In this document: one piece after another, positions 44,865 to 55,525 of the stretch
Numbering within the stretch: position 1 is the first letter of the stretch
Layout: every line of letters begins with the position of its first letter
Assembly (NCBI RefSeq): GCF_043951865.1
Contig: NZ_JBINJF010000002.1
Span: 62,001-126,000 of the forward strand
DNA from: JAMQKA01 sp043951865
GTDB lineage: Bacteria > Bacteroidota > Rhodothermia > Balneolales > Balneolaceae
Direction of reading: 5' to 3'
DNA length: 64,000 bases
Translations under genes and position numbers: made by a program
Notes under the pieces: generated by a model
The model's database searches: none
The model's input: the letters and a program-made list of their open reading frames with translations, nothing else
Told to the model about the DNA's origin: nothing

Positions 44865-47513
44865 CTAGTCACTGGTCCTGTATATCGTCCAGCTGCGTAC
44901 GCCCTCGCTGGTTTGGGCAATCAGTTCCTTGTAGCCATCCCCGTCCAGGTCGGTAACCACAGGATACTGCATGCCGCTAGTAGGAAGCGAATAGAGGCGC
45001 TCCCCGTCACGTACCTGCCAGGCATACAGCCGTCCGAAACTGGCAAGGCCGATAATCTCATCCGTGCCGTCACCATTGATATCGGTGATAAATGGGGAGA
45101 AATTTTGGGCCGCCGGCTGCCCCATGCTTGCCGTAAACCGCAGTTGTCCCTGTTCATTGATCAAAAAGAGGGAGCCGTTGCTGCTCATGGTCAGGATCAT
45201 ATCTTCGGAGACAGTCCGATCCTCGTCTATCTGTACAGAAGCAGAATGGAGGGAGGGCGTACCGGAGAGGGCACTGTTGGAGACATACACAGCCTGCAGT
45301 TCGTCCGTCTCCGTCCGGTTGCTGTACACGTCAACGGAGTCGGGAAACAGCGGCTCCCCGCCCACCGCGTAGAGATATCCATCGGCGGCCCCTCCCAGGA
45401 TGTTCCCCTTGTGCAGCACGGGTGAACCGTTCAGGGAAGCATTAACGAACTTGGGAAAGTCGGCCTTGGGAGAGCCATCCTGGTTCCAGGCATGAACGGC
45501 GTTTTCCGAGAATGCCACTACCCCGATTCCACCCCTGAAAAGCTCAACGGCCGGTTTGCTGCGGATCACGGCATTGGTAGTTACCGGCCATCCGCTGATG
45601 TTTTCTCCGCGTCCGTCGAGCGCGTGAAGCTGCCGGTTGGCGGTGGCCACTACCGCTTCGGGCAAACCGTTTTGGTCGATATCGGTTACGGTGAGAGGCG
45701 TAGTGATAGTCTCGGTAAGCTCAAACGGAAATTTTGGGAGAGTAGATCCGGTGTCGTTCCACCCGTAGATTTTGTTGCCCGCCGCTAGCAATATCACCTG
45801 CTGGTTGGTGCCATACCAGTCATATACCACGGGAGAGCCGACGGGTTCATCGTTCCCGGTACTGGCCTGCATCACGGTAGTACCATCAGAGGCCAGGGCG
45901 TACACGCTGCCCGAAGTGGTGGCAAATATGATTTCATTGCGTGCACTGCCCCTCAGGTCGGAAAGGACCGGCGCCCCGGATAGTTCAGCGCCCCCGGTGG
46001 GAAACAACCACTGCTCTTCATAGGGAATATCGCTCTGTTGGCGTGTATAGGTGCGCATTTCAAATGCCAGCTGCTGCTCTTCTTGCAGCTGGAATGAGGC
46101 TGTCAGCTGATTGAATTGGGAGGTAATGGCATTCACATAGGTTCCCGGATCAAGATAGGTGCTGATGAAATCGTAGAAATCACTGTTGGCAAAAAGGTAG
46201 CCGCTCACCTCTTCGGGCAGATTGCTTCGTATGTCCATGTAATTCTGATCATAGTAGATCACCCGCCTTCGGTTGCGGTCAGATTCAACGATCTCTGCCA
46301 GTCCTTTCCGTTTTGATATGACGACCGCATCACCGGTGATATTCAGGTAGAAATCGGTGTAATTGCAGAGCTCGGAGCCGATCAGGCTTCCCAGTACCTG
46401 ACTTTGAATAAAATAGGTGTCATCGGATTTTTGTATAAATTGCCGCGAGACGAGGTCATCGAGCTGGCCGGCGAGATCTGCGGGGTCCCGCAATTTGCGT
46501 AAAAACAGGTATTCCCCGGTAGAAAGAAATCCCGATTCGGTATAGGTAACAATGGAGAATTCGGCGTTCAGGGTTGCGGCAAGCGCGGAATACGGTCCAC
46601 TTTCCGCCATTAAAAGGGAATCCAGCCGGGTGCTGTTGGGAACGGAATCCGGAGGAACCGTACGGGGGGGGAGACGAAAGATACCGAATGACGAGGCGTT
46701 GCCCGAAATATACCGGTCGAGCGAGATGGGAGCATTTTGGGATGAGAAAGCGTCGACCAACCCCGTCCGGTCATCTTCAGCCAGGGGAATATTCCCGGTA
46801 AAGCGGTACTGGCTGTTCTCCTCTTCGTCAGAAAGGGTTTCCAGATCAAGTACAACAGGCCCGGTTCCGCGGAAGGCTCCCTTGATGGACGGCCGATATT
46901 CAACTTTTGCGAGTTGCTCAATCCAGCGGTCCAGGGATGGAGTGTTCAATACCAGTGAGGAGGGCCGAAGCTCTGCAGGGTCAAGCTGGATGGATGGTAC
47001 CCGGCCCAGGTATGCGCGGATAGCATCTTCAATTCCCAGGCTCGATTCTGAGAGAATCAACAGGCCGTGTAGCTGGCTGGCATAGATCACGCGGTTTTTG
47101 ACGTGGAGTGTATAGATGACCTGCTGGTGAAAATTGTACCTGTTTTGGGTGAAATCCTTGTAAAACGTTTGGTGAAGGTTTTTTGCAAATTGGTCGGGAG
47201 CCTGGATCAGCCATACGGGTTGTAACTGATCATCTGCGCCCGGATAGAGTGCAAGGGCGTTGACCCGGAGGTTGACGGTGGGGTAGGAGTCGATTTCGGA
47301 AACAAGCTGAAGAGCCGAGGAGGTGATGTCATCCACAAACGGGGTATAGTCCTGCTCAAGCATCTCACGGGGAGAAAGTTCTTCAGAGGGAATAATAACG
47401 GCAGGCGTCGTTTGCGGAATCGATGTTACCCAGTGCTTTTCCGGGAGGCCCTGGCACGAAAGCAGTACGAGCGTCAACACTGTGCAAAGAACAGGAAGAA
47501 CAAACTTCTTCAT
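44865..47513 (-). CDS. Large lipoprotein with C-terminal FG-GAP/VCBS-type beta propeller
   Basis: 882 residues. The signal VLCTVLTLVLLSC gives a lipobox Cys at 19. Residues 30-510 form a large domain I do not recognise, with repeated ALQLVSEIDSYPTVNL-style segments. From about 520 to 875 there are propeller blades with VLSDLRGSARNEIIFAT, TDIDQNGLPEAVVAT, TDINGDGTDEIIGLA and TDLDGDGYKELIAQT, the calcium-loop motifs of FG-GAP repeats. It is probably attached to the outer membrane. It diverges from the BatA-like gene at 47654. Confidence 0.78.
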   Translation of the reverse strand: MKKFVLPVLCTVLTLVLLSCQGLPEKHWVTSIPQTTPAVIIPSEELSPREMLEQDYTPFVDDITSSALQLVSEIDSYPTVNLRVNALALYPGADDQLQPVWLIQAPDQFAKNLHQTFYKDFTQNRYNFHQQVIYTLHVKNRVIYASQLHGLLILSESSLGIEDAIRAYLGRVPSIQLDPAELRPSSLVLNTPSLDRWIEQLAKVEYRPSIKGAFRGTGPVVLDLETLSDEEENSQYRFTGNIPLAEDDRTGLVDAFSSQNAPISLDRYISGNASSFGIFRLPPRTVPPDSVPNSTRLDSLLMAESGPYSALAATLNAEFSIVTYTESGFLSTGEYLFLRKLRDPADLAGQLDDLVSRQFIQKSDDTYFIQSQVLGSLIGSELCNYTDFYLNITGDAVVISKRKGLAEIVESDRNRRRVIYYDQNYMDIRSNLPEEVSGYLFANSDFYDFISTYLDPGTYVNAITSQFNQLTASFQLQEEQQLAFEMRTYTRQQSDIPYEEQWLFPTGGAELSGAPVLSDLRGSARNEIIFATTSGSVYALASDGTTVMQASTGNDEPVGSPVVYDWYGTNQQVILLAAGNKIYGWNDTGSTLPKFPFELTETITTPLTVTDIDQNGLPEAVVATANRQLHALDGRGENISGWPVTTNAVIRSKPAVELFRGGIGVVAFSENAVHAWNQDGSPKADFPKFVNASLNGSPVLHKGNILGGAADGYLYAVGGEPLFPDSVDVYSNRTETDELQAVYVSNSALSGTPSLHSASVQIDEDRTVSEDMILTMSSNGSLFLINEQGQLRFTASMGQPAAQNFSPFITDINGDGTDEIIGLASFGRLYAWQVRDGERLYSLPTSGMQYPVVTDLDGDGYKELIAQTSEGVRSWTIYRTSD

Positions 47514-47653
47514 AAAAAATGGAATTGAAAATTCAGTGAAATAATGTTAGGGAATAGGATGTTTTATTTTATAGCTTATACCAACAACGAAAAAAAGTTT
47601 CGAAACTGTTACTTGCAAATCAGACAGCTCAAAAGTAATAATTTTAAAACTAA

Positions 47654-49783
47654 ATGAATTTTTTGAATCCCTTTTTTTTGCTGGGGGCCTTGTCGGTGGC
47701 TATTCCCGTAGTCATACACCTCATTAACCTAAGGCGCCCGCAGAAGGTCTCATTTTCAACGCTCGCCTTTTTTGAAGAGCTGCAGAAAAGTACCATTCGC
47801 AAGATTCGGATCAAACAGTACATTTTGCTGGCCCTGCGCGTGCTGGCCGTGTTAATGCTGGCCCTGGCTTTGGCGAGACCGCTGCTGAGTCCCACACTGG
47901 GAGGTGCATCGGACGCCAATGAACCCAAGCTCGCTGTTTTGTTGATGGATAACAGTCCCAGTATGAACCGTATTGGGGCGGAGGGACCTTTTTTTGAGCA
48001 GGCCCGGGAAGTGGCAAAGCAGGTTGTCGAGCAGTCAAAGAGTGACGACCGGTTTATTGTTACGGGTACAAACCATTCAGAACAGGGCGCGCAGATGGTG
48101 AATGGGGCGCGTGCGCTGGACCTGATTGAGGAGATTTCTGTGACGAATACGGGTAACCAGATCAATCATGCTATTGAGATGGTGGCCAATCAGCTCAAGA
48201 ATTCGGCGATGCAGCACGCCGTTATCTACCTGATCACTGATGCCCAGAAAAGCCAGCTGGACGACTTGAAGGAGCTGGATGACCTGCAACTGGATGAAAG
48301 CAGGCGGGTGGGACTGCAGATTATAACCCTCGGGGCCTCCAGCCAGCCCAATGTTGCTGTTGCGGATTTAGAGCTTCAGTCGCGGATGCTCAGCCAGGGA
48401 ACCCCTGTTACCTTGCAGGTGGAGGTGCGTAATTATGGAGATGCGGGAGCTGCAAACCAGTTCGTTTCCCTGGAAGTGGAGGGCCGCATGGTGGGCCAGT
48501 ATGAGGTTAACCTGGATCCGGGGGAAACAAGACAGCTCGGTTTTGAAATTGTACCTCAAAATGTGGGGGATATTGCGGGAAAAGTTGTGATTGAAGGGGA
48601 TGAGATCAGCTACGACAATGAGCGCTATTTTGTGCTGAGGATTCCTGAGACCCGAACGGTGTTGTTAATCAGCGATTCGGAAGATGAGGCTTCGGAGTTT
48701 GTCTCCTACCTGCGCCCGGCGCTGGAGGCAGCCCGGCGCGCCAATACCCAGATTGAGTTTACCCGCCAACAACCGGAGGAAGTAGACCAGTCAACCTGGC
48801 TGCAGAATGATGTGATTATCCTGGACGGGCTGGAGGAGATTCCCGAATACTGGAGCGAGGACTTGCAGCGATATGTGCAAAACGGGAAGGGACTGCTCTT
48901 TTTACCGTCAGAGCAGGGAAGTATTGAAAACTATAACCGCTTCCTGGGATTGTTTAATGCCGGCCGGTTTACTGGAATTCGCGGTGAGTATGCCAGTTTT
49001 AAGCCGGTGGGCAGAGTAGCCGGGCTGGTAGAGGGGCACCCGATCCTGGAAGGGATGTTCGAGAAAGAGGAGGATGAGCAGATACAGGTAGATCTTCCCG
49101 AACTGTTTTATTATTACGAGCTGGAGCAGGCTTCCGGCACCGGAACGTATACCATACTTTCATCTACGACGGAGGATGAAATTTTGGTTGAACAACGTTT
49201 TGGCGACGGGCGGCTGTTGGTTTCAACGCTGGGTGCCGATCCCGGATGGTCCAATTTCCCGGTAAACGCGCTTTTTGCGCCGATCTACTTCCGGTCGGTA
49301 CTGTATGCCTCGGCTTCTGAACAGGGCGGGCTCAACAGCCATGAGCTGGGCAGCACATTCGCCTGGAACGGGGTGTTGGCCAACCCATCCGTGGAATTAT
49401 CACTAAATGACTTCACATACAAGCCGGAAGTGCAAAATATACCCAACGGTGTTTCCGTTCAATACACAGGAAGGGAATGGAATCCGGGTCTCCTCAAGAT
49501 AAGCGCGGGTGATCAGCAGCGCCTGGTTGCCGTAAATCAAGAGGTGGCAGAGTCCGATTTTCAGTCATTATCAGAAGAAGAACTTGAAAATTTTTCCGAA
49601 ATCCCCGTAACTATAACCACCGTATTGAATACGAATGAGCTCTCGCAAGACAACCTGGTTGCCGAGTTGCAGTCCGCCGGTATGGGGCGGGAAATCTGGA
49701 GTTGGTTTATCTGGGCTGCATTGGCACTGTTGGTCGCCGAAACACTCATTTCAAAGCTCTACAGGGCAGAGTCCATAACATGA
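47654..49783 (+). CDS. BatA/VWA membrane protein with CARDB domain
   Basis: 709 residues. It begins FLNPFFLLGALSVAIPVVIHL, the BatA N-terminal membrane signature, with a second segment near 57-77. A von Willebrand A domain follows (LAVLLMDNSPSMNR, a MIDAS-like DxSxS), about 95-225. A CARDB-type beta domain lies near 235-320, and a glutamine-amidotransferase-like fold near 330-560. A last membrane segment is near 680-697. Such proteins are linked to aerotolerance and surface assembly in Bacteroidota. The stop overlaps the next ATG by four bases. Confidence 0.85.
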   Translation: MNFLNPFFLLGALSVAIPVVIHLINLRRPQKVSFSTLAFFEELQKSTIRKIRIKQYILLALRVLAVLMLALALARPLLSPTLGGASDANEPKLAVLLMDNSPSMNRIGAEGPFFEQAREVAKQVVEQSKSDDRFIVTGTNHSEQGAQMVNGARALDLIEEISVTNTGNQINHAIEMVANQLKNSAMQHAVIYLITDAQKSQLDDLKELDDLQLDESRRVGLQIITLGASSQPNVAVADLELQSRMLSQGTPVTLQVEVRNYGDAGAANQFVSLEVEGRMVGQYEVNLDPGETRQLGFEIVPQNVGDIAGKVVIEGDEISYDNERYFVLRIPETRTVLLISDSEDEASEFVSYLRPALEAARRANTQIEFTRQQPEEVDQSTWLQNDVIILDGLEEIPEYWSEDLQRYVQNGKGLLFLPSEQGSIENYNRFLGLFNAGRFTGIRGEYASFKPVGRVAGLVEGHPILEGMFEKEEDEQIQVDLPELFYYYELEQASGTGTYTILSSTTEDEILVEQRFGDGRLLVSTLGADPGWSNFPVNALFAPIYFRSVLYASASEQGGLNSHELGSTFAWNGVLANPSVELSLNDFTYKPEVQNIPNGVSVQYTGREWNPGLLKISAGDQQRLVAVNQEVAESDFQSLSEEELENFSEIPVTITTVLNTNELSQDNLVAELQSAGMGREIWSWFIWAALALLVAETLISKLYRAESIT

Positions 49784-50379
49784 ACGAATCATCACTACCT
49801 GTCGAACCGGGATTTTTTATTATCCTGCTGGTTGCCACTTTTGCCTTTTCGGCAACAGTCATGGCTGCAGCCACTTTGTTGAATAAGTATCGACTGCGCA
49901 ATGTACGGTTGAGCTGGAATGCAGGAAAGCTGAACGGGTATCCCCTGTTTTCAACCCTCTTTCTTTTTTTCAGCCTGGGACTTTTCGCCCTGGCATTCCA
50001 CACGGGATCGGCCACGCACTGGGTGGGCTTTTTGCTCTATGTCTGGATGAGCGGCGGCTGGTTTGTCAACAGTTACCTGGCTTCAAAGCGGTATATTACC
50101 GACAACGGCATTGTCAAAAATATTAATGACCCTTCCCAGTCTGTGCAGTGGTACCAAATTCGGGACTACCTGGAACAGGATCAGGATCGATATCAGAAAT
50201 ATATATTTTTATACAAGGAGGATGAAGTAGACCAGGACACCCAGTTTGTCAGGCTGGAGCTGGATGTACCCAAAAAACATCTCGAGGACTTCCATAAACT
50301 GCTGGCGCATAAACTCGGAAGACAGATAAATTGTTATAATACAGCCAGCTTTGATCTGGAACAGTTTGATTTGAAGTGA
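49780..50379 (+). CDS. Small membrane partner of the BatA-like protein, function unknown
   Basis: From ATG 49780 it has 199 residues. There are three hydrophobic segments (about 12-33, 53-73, 80-100) and a soluble C-terminus (about 105-199) with the block DNGIVKNINDPSQSVQWYQIRDYLE, which looks like a PH-type fold. The four-base overlap with the VWA gene strongly implies joint expression. I do not recognise the family. Confidence 0.72.
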   Translation: MNESSLPVEPGFFIILLVATFAFSATVMAAATLLNKYRLRNVRLSWNAGKLNGYPLFSTLFLFFSLGLFALAFHTGSATHWVGFLLYVWMSGGWFVNSYLASKRYITDNGIVKNINDPSQSVQWYQIRDYLEQDQDRYQKYIFLYKEDEVDQDTQFVRLELDVPKKHLEDFHKLLAHKLGRQINCYNTASFDLEQFDLK

Positions 50380-50425
50380 TACCTTATGTTACATTGACAA
50401 AAACGTTACTCACACCTGCATATTT

Positions 50426-51715
50426 TTGTTAGAAGACTTAAAAAAATCCGACATAATACAAGAACGGTCCCTCTTGGTGGGCGTATATGGCCCGGAAACG
50501 CCAAAAGTGGTAGCTGAGGAATATATCGAAGAGCTTGGCATGCTTACCAAAACGGCGGGAGGCATACCGATTGATACTATCCTGCAGAACAGGACCCATC
50601 CCGACCCCTCTACCTATATCGGTAAAGGGAAGTTAAGCACCATCCGGCGGATGGTGGGCGAACATGACCTGGAAACTATTATTTTTGATGACGATCTTTC
50701 TCCCACACAGATCCGCAACGTGGAGAGGGAAACAGAAGCAAAGGTGCTTGACCGCAGTGGACTGATTCTCGATATTTTTGCCACGCGGGCGCAAACTTCT
50801 GCGGCAAAAACCCAGGTTGAGCTCGCCCAGCTGCAATATTTGTTGCCCCGCCTTACCCGGTTTTGGACCCACCTTTCGCGGCAGCAGGGGGGGATCGGCA
50901 CAAGGGGACCGGGAGAAACCCAGATTGAAACGGACCGCCGGCTGATCGACAAACGCATTACCACGCTGAAAGACAAGCTCGACAAGCTGGACCAGCAGCG
51001 CCAGACGCAGCGAAAAGGTCGCTCCGGAATGATTCGCGTTTCCCTGGTAGGATATACCAATGCCGGCAAGTCAACGCTGATGAATACCCTGACCGATACG
51101 GAAGTCCTGGCCGAAGACCGGCTGTTTGCCACCCTCGACTCCACCGTGCGCCGCTGTAATATCGGTCACCACGAGGTTTTGATATCCGATACGGTTGGCT
51201 TTATAAGGAAGCTGCCCCACAACCTGATTGAAAGCTTCAAGTCCACCCTCGACGAGGTGCGCGAGTCCGATATTCTTATTCACCTGGTAGACGCTTCGGC
51301 GCTGATGATCGAGGATTATATTGAAGTGGTCCGGGATACACTCGAAGACCTGGATGCGAAGGACAAAAAGGGAATCCTGGCTTTTAACAAAATTGACAAA
51401 CTGCAGCCCCACCGAATTGCAGAGCTTAAATCTGCCTACCCGGATGCCATATTTGTGTCGGCGGAACGGGGTATCGGCATCGGAAAGCTCAAAGAGCAGA
51501 TTGAAGTCCTGATCGAAGAAGACTACATCAAAAAAACGATGAAAATTCCCGCCGCAAAATATGAAGGAGTGGCGTTTCTGCATCGTGAAGCCCATATTCA
51601 TTCTAAAGAATATGTGGGAGCAAACGTGAAGATAACCTTCAGCATTTCAAAAAAAGATTTTATGCGGCTGGAAAACTTGTTGGATAATATTGACTCTCCC
51701 GAATCAGTTGTTTAA
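50426..51715 (+). CDS. hflX: HflX ribosome-splitting GTPase
   Basis: 429 residues. The HflX N-terminal domain has TYIGKGKL and GIGTRGPGETQIETDRRLI. The G domain begins near 207 with VGYTNAGKST, then DTVGFIRKLPHNLIESFKST and NKID. The start TTG at 50426 leaves an N-terminus of normal length. TATTTTTG covers the start codon itself (50421-50428); if that were a -7 element, the true start would be later. It splits stalled ribosomes under stress. Confidence 0.94.
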   Translation: MLEDLKKSDIIQERSLLVGVYGPETPKVVAEEYIEELGMLTKTAGGIPIDTILQNRTHPDPSTYIGKGKLSTIRRMVGEHDLETIIFDDDLSPTQIRNVERETEAKVLDRSGLILDIFATRAQTSAAKTQVELAQLQYLLPRLTRFWTHLSRQQGGIGTRGPGETQIETDRRLIDKRITTLKDKLDKLDQQRQTQRKGRSGMIRVSLVGYTNAGKSTLMNTLTDTEVLAEDRLFATLDSTVRRCNIGHHEVLISDTVGFIRKLPHNLIESFKSTLDEVRESDILIHLVDASALMIEDYIEVVRDTLEDLDAKDKKGILAFNKIDKLQPHRIAELKSAYPDAIFVSAERGIGIGKLKEQIEVLIEEDYIKKTMKIPAAKYEGVAFLHREAHIHSKEYVGANVKITFSISKKDFMRLENLLDNIDSPESVV

Positions 51716-51752
51716 ATAGAAGTAGATAGTTCCATTAACCAACGATGCAGAT

Positions 51753-52424
51753 ATGCAGGCAGCAGATATACTTAACACCGATATAGCTCCACTCAGCGGG
51801 CAAGATACCATTACCGATGCTTTACAGCAGATGCAGGAGCTGGAGATCGACTGCCTGCCGGTTGTGGACCCGACGACAAAAAAATTGATCGGCCAGGTTC
51901 GCGGTTCGCAGTTGCGGGAAAAGGAAGATCCGCAGGCCACCATTGCAACCCTGGAGCTGGATGAACCGGTGAAGGTGTTCAGCCGCCAGCATATTTTTGA
52001 GGCGGCCCGGCTGATGCTGCAGTATGAGCTGCAGCTGCTCCCGGTCGTTGACGAGGAGATCACGTTTCTCGGGACGATAGAAAAGCAGCATATCCTGCAA
52101 ACGCTTCCCGATATAATGAATCTGGTGACGAACGGCGCGATACTGACCATACAGCTGGAAAGGGTCGATTTTTCACTGTCCGAAATTATCCATTTGATCG
52201 AAGTGGAGGGGGCCAAAATCCTGGCTCTTTCCGTGGAGCGTCCAAAATCTGAGGGTGGAACGTTCAGAATTTCCATCAAGATCAATCTGAGAGATGCCTC
52301 CCGCATAACGTCGGCGCTGCGCCGCCATGATTATGATGTGATTGTTGACGATATCAGCAGAGATGTATTCGGGTTCGATATGGAAAACCGGGCCGATGAA
52401 TTACTTAAATATATTGATATGTAG
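51753..52424 (+). CDS. CBS-domain protein with C-terminal ACT-like domain
   Basis: 223 residues. Two CBS motifs lie at about 1-125 (TDALQQMQELEIDCLPVVDP, AARLMLQYELQLLPVVDEE) and an ACT-like fold at about 140-210 (SEIIHLIEVEGAKILALSV). CBS-ACT pairs usually sense adenosyl compounds or amino acids. No enzyme domain is attached, so it is a stand-alone regulator. It starts 37 bases after hflX. Confidence 0.8.
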   Translation: MQAADILNTDIAPLSGQDTITDALQQMQELEIDCLPVVDPTTKKLIGQVRGSQLREKEDPQATIATLELDEPVKVFSRQHIFEAARLMLQYELQLLPVVDEEITFLGTIEKQHILQTLPDIMNLVTNGAILTIQLERVDFSLSEIIHLIEVEGAKILALSVERPKSEGGTFRISIKINLRDASRITSALRRHDYDVIVDDISRDVFGFDMENRADELLKYIDM

Positions 52425-52530
52425 GTTATTCACTTCTTTTTGGATTGATTCCTCTTTAAATCTGGGAACATTTTTCGTATAGTTGGTATATTTTATACAA
52501 AACCATAAAGCAAAAGGCACCAAAATCTGA

Positions 52531-55521
52531 ATGATCTCGATCCGGAATGTTTGTTACTTCTCCATCCTTCTGTTCATCTTGTTTCCGGTCATTGTATCAG
52601 GTCAGCAGAAATCGGACTCTCCTGAAGCCCTGTATCAAAAAGGGATAACCCTGTTTGACAGGGGCTTGTATGACGACTCGGCTGACCTGCTTGCACAGTT
52701 TGGTGAAAAATATCACGGCCATGAATTGCGAAAATCGGCCGAATTCTATCGTATCCGTGCGCAGGCCCGCCTCGATCCCGCCTCGAAAAAACACAATTAT
52801 GAGCAGTATATACAGGAGTATCCCAATACCGAATTTGCCCGAAAGCTGCTGTTTGAACTTGCCAGCGCATCTGAAGCAGACAGCAATTATACAGAAGCAT
52901 TACGGTATTATGAGCGTTCGCTGCAGCATAAGCCGCACGACCGGCAGGGTGCACAGATTCACTACTGGCTTGCGGAAACTTCGGTGCTAAACGGGAATAA
53001 CCATCAGGCCCGCAACTACTTTTTGAGGCTTGCCGACCGGTATCCCGAGTCGGAGTGGGCGCCAAAAGCACTCTATTCGCGTGGCAGGCTTTATCTGAGT
53101 GACAGCAAATTTGATTCCTCCTCCATCGCTTTTGAGGTGCTCAAAGACCGCTACCCCAACCACGAGATGACCCGCCGTATCGGTACGGCCCTGGGAGAAT
53201 CCTATTACCAGCAGGGAAAATATAAAGAGGCGATAACCGCTCTTGACAACGCCATGGCCTACCTCGAGGATGAGCTGCGTTCAAAGGCGGTCTACCTGAT
53301 TGCGGAAAGCCACAACTACCTGAATAATTTTGATGAGGCCTCAAAATATTATCTCCAGTATATCAACATGAACAAAGGGACAGATCGGGTGCGCATTGCC
53401 CATTATGGTCTCGGGTGGATATACCACAAGCAGCAGATTTATCACTGGGCGGCCGACTCCTTCAGCAAGGCGGCGCAGGGAGATGACGAAACGGCCCGCA
53501 AGGCGCTCTATTACAAGGCGGTAAATGAAAAACTGGGCGGGCGGTACGACCAGGCGATCGAGACTTTCCGCAACTTCGGATCACAGTACAACGAAGGTCT
53601 CTGGGTAGAGGAGGCGTATTACGAGTGGGCTGTAACAGCTTACGAGATGGGAATCTATGCCGAGGCGATTGAAACGCTGCTCACCATTGTCCGCAATGAC
53701 GATGACCTGGACTGGGCGGGAAAGGTGTATACCCTGCTAGGGGAGGCATATTATGCCAATAAAGAATATACCCGCGCCCTGCAGGCATTTGAGGAGGCCG
53801 AACAACTTACCGATATCGAGGACAACGTAAAACGCCAGGCGCGGTTCCAGAAAGCATGGGTACAATATCGCAACCAGGCGTATCAGCAGGCTCAGCCGGT
53901 GTTTGAGAGTATCTACAACGAAGCCCCGAACAGCGATCTCGGTAAAGAGGCCCTTTTCTGGAGTGCCGACTGCTACTACCAGATGGGACAGTACGGGTCG
54001 GCCAGCGACCGGTTTTCGGCCTTTGTAAATCGATACCCGGACCATGAGCTGAACGGGGCCGCACGCTATTCCCTGGGGTGGAGCTATTTTAACAACGGCG
54101 CGTACCAGAACGCCATCGACCCCTTTACCCGGTTCCTGGAGGAGTATGATCCGCCACCCATTGCACTTTACCCGTATGACACGGATGCGATATTGCGGCT
54201 GGGCGACTCCTACTACGCGTCCCACCAGTACGATGAGGCCATTGAAACCTACAAACGGGCGATCGGGGCCGAGCCCGGAGGAGATTATGCGATGTTCCAG
54301 GTGGCCAACAGCTATTACCGGGCCAACCAAACGTATGAAGCGGTGACCACCTTTCGCCGGCTTCTCCGTATATATCCCTATACCCAGCTCCGGGAGCAGG
54401 CGCAGTACAATATCGCCTATATCTACCTGAATACCGGGAATTATACCCAGGCGATTGATGAGTTTCAGGCCGCTATTAACAAGTACCCGAATACCAGCTG
54501 GGCGGCCCGCTCCCAGTATAATATCGGTGATGCATACTACAACGCCGGGGATTACGAAAAAGCGATAGCCGCGTATAAAAAAGTATTGGAGGACTATCCC
54601 CAAAGCGATTACCTGATCGAGGCGATCAACGGCATACAATACGCCCAGCTCTCATCGGGACAGCAGGATTCGAGTTCGGCGATTCTGGAGAGCTTCCTCG
54701 ACGATCACCCCCAGTCGTCAACGGCAGATCGACTTCGTTACCGGCAAGCCGAAAACCTGTTTCAGTCGGGAGATTACACCGGCGCCATAGAGGAGTTTCG
54801 CCAGTATATCCGGATTACCAATAATCAGAACCTGCTGCCCGAGGCTCATTTCAGCCTGGCCAATGCGTATGAACAGACCGGAGAGATTCAAAATGCGATC
54901 GACTCATACAGGGCGATTATAGAAAATTATTCCGACTCTGAACAGATGGGCTCAGCACTGGTTGCATTGGCCCGCATCTACTACGAGCGCGGCGAGTATT
55001 CCACCTCCTTTCAGTACTACGAGCAGTTGTTGAATGAACGATCGGATTTCAGCATGGAAGCACACGTCGGCATGGGGCGGTCGCAGTTGGCCATGGGTAA
55101 TGTGGATGCGGCGCGCAAGCATTATGAGGCGGCTCTTGAAGTAAATAACGACTATGACCCGGCAAAGGTGGGGCTGGGTAAAGTGGAGCTCCAGCAGGGG
55201 AATTACTCGGAGGCCCGCGATCTGCTGGGGCTCGTGGCTGAATCCAACACCACGGAAATCGGGGCGGAAGCGCAGTACCTGCTTGGCTATGTGGCTCAGC
55301 AGCAGCAAAATTTCAAGCAGGCGCTGGAAGCTTATTCCAACGTCAGCGTGCTGTACGAGGCGTTTGATGAATGGGTCGTCAAAGCGATGCTGAGAAGTGC
55401 GGAATGTTATATTCAACTGGGCAATACCGGAGAGGCGCGAAGCACGCTCAACGCCATCATGGAGAATTATACGGGAACCCCGGAAGCAGAAAAAGCTAAA
55501 CAGATGCTCAACGCAAACTAA
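52531..55521 (+). CDS. Large exported TPR-repeat protein
   Basis: 996 residues. A signal peptide (ILLFILFPVIVSGQQ) is followed by TPR repeats over almost the whole length, for example EALYQKGITLFDRGLYDDSADLL, ALYSRGRLYLSDSKFDSSSIAF and AQYNIAYIYLNTGNYTQAID. About 25 units can be counted by eye. It is presumably a periplasmic scaffold; no partner is identified. aroA begins four bases after the stop. Confidence 0.86.
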   Translation: MISIRNVCYFSILLFILFPVIVSGQQKSDSPEALYQKGITLFDRGLYDDSADLLAQFGEKYHGHELRKSAEFYRIRAQARLDPASKKHNYEQYIQEYPNTEFARKLLFELASASEADSNYTEALRYYERSLQHKPHDRQGAQIHYWLAETSVLNGNNHQARNYFLRLADRYPESEWAPKALYSRGRLYLSDSKFDSSSIAFEVLKDRYPNHEMTRRIGTALGESYYQQGKYKEAITALDNAMAYLEDELRSKAVYLIAESHNYLNNFDEASKYYLQYINMNKGTDRVRIAHYGLGWIYHKQQIYHWAADSFSKAAQGDDETARKALYYKAVNEKLGGRYDQAIETFRNFGSQYNEGLWVEEAYYEWAVTAYEMGIYAEAIETLLTIVRNDDDLDWAGKVYTLLGEAYYANKEYTRALQAFEEAEQLTDIEDNVKRQARFQKAWVQYRNQAYQQAQPVFESIYNEAPNSDLGKEALFWSADCYYQMGQYGSASDRFSAFVNRYPDHELNGAARYSLGWSYFNNGAYQNAIDPFTRFLEEYDPPPIALYPYDTDAILRLGDSYYASHQYDEAIETYKRAIGAEPGGDYAMFQVANSYYRANQTYEAVTTFRRLLRIYPYTQLREQAQYNIAYIYLNTGNYTQAIDEFQAAINKYPNTSWAARSQYNIGDAYYNAGDYEKAIAAYKKVLEDYPQSDYLIEAINGIQYAQLSSGQQDSSSAILESFLDDHPQSSTADRLRYRQAENLFQSGDYTGAIEEFRQYIRITNNQNLLPEAHFSLANAYEQTGEIQNAIDSYRAIIENYSDSEQMGSALVALARIYYERGEYSTSFQYYEQLLNERSDFSMEAHVGMGRSQLAMGNVDAARKHYEAALEVNNDYDPAKVGLGKVELQQGNYSEARDLLGLVAESNTTEIGAEAQYLLGYVAQQQQNFKQALEAYSNVSVLYEAFDEWVVKAMLRSAECYIQLGNTGEARSTLNAIMENYTGTPEAEKAKQMLNAN

Positions 55522-55525
55522 ACAG

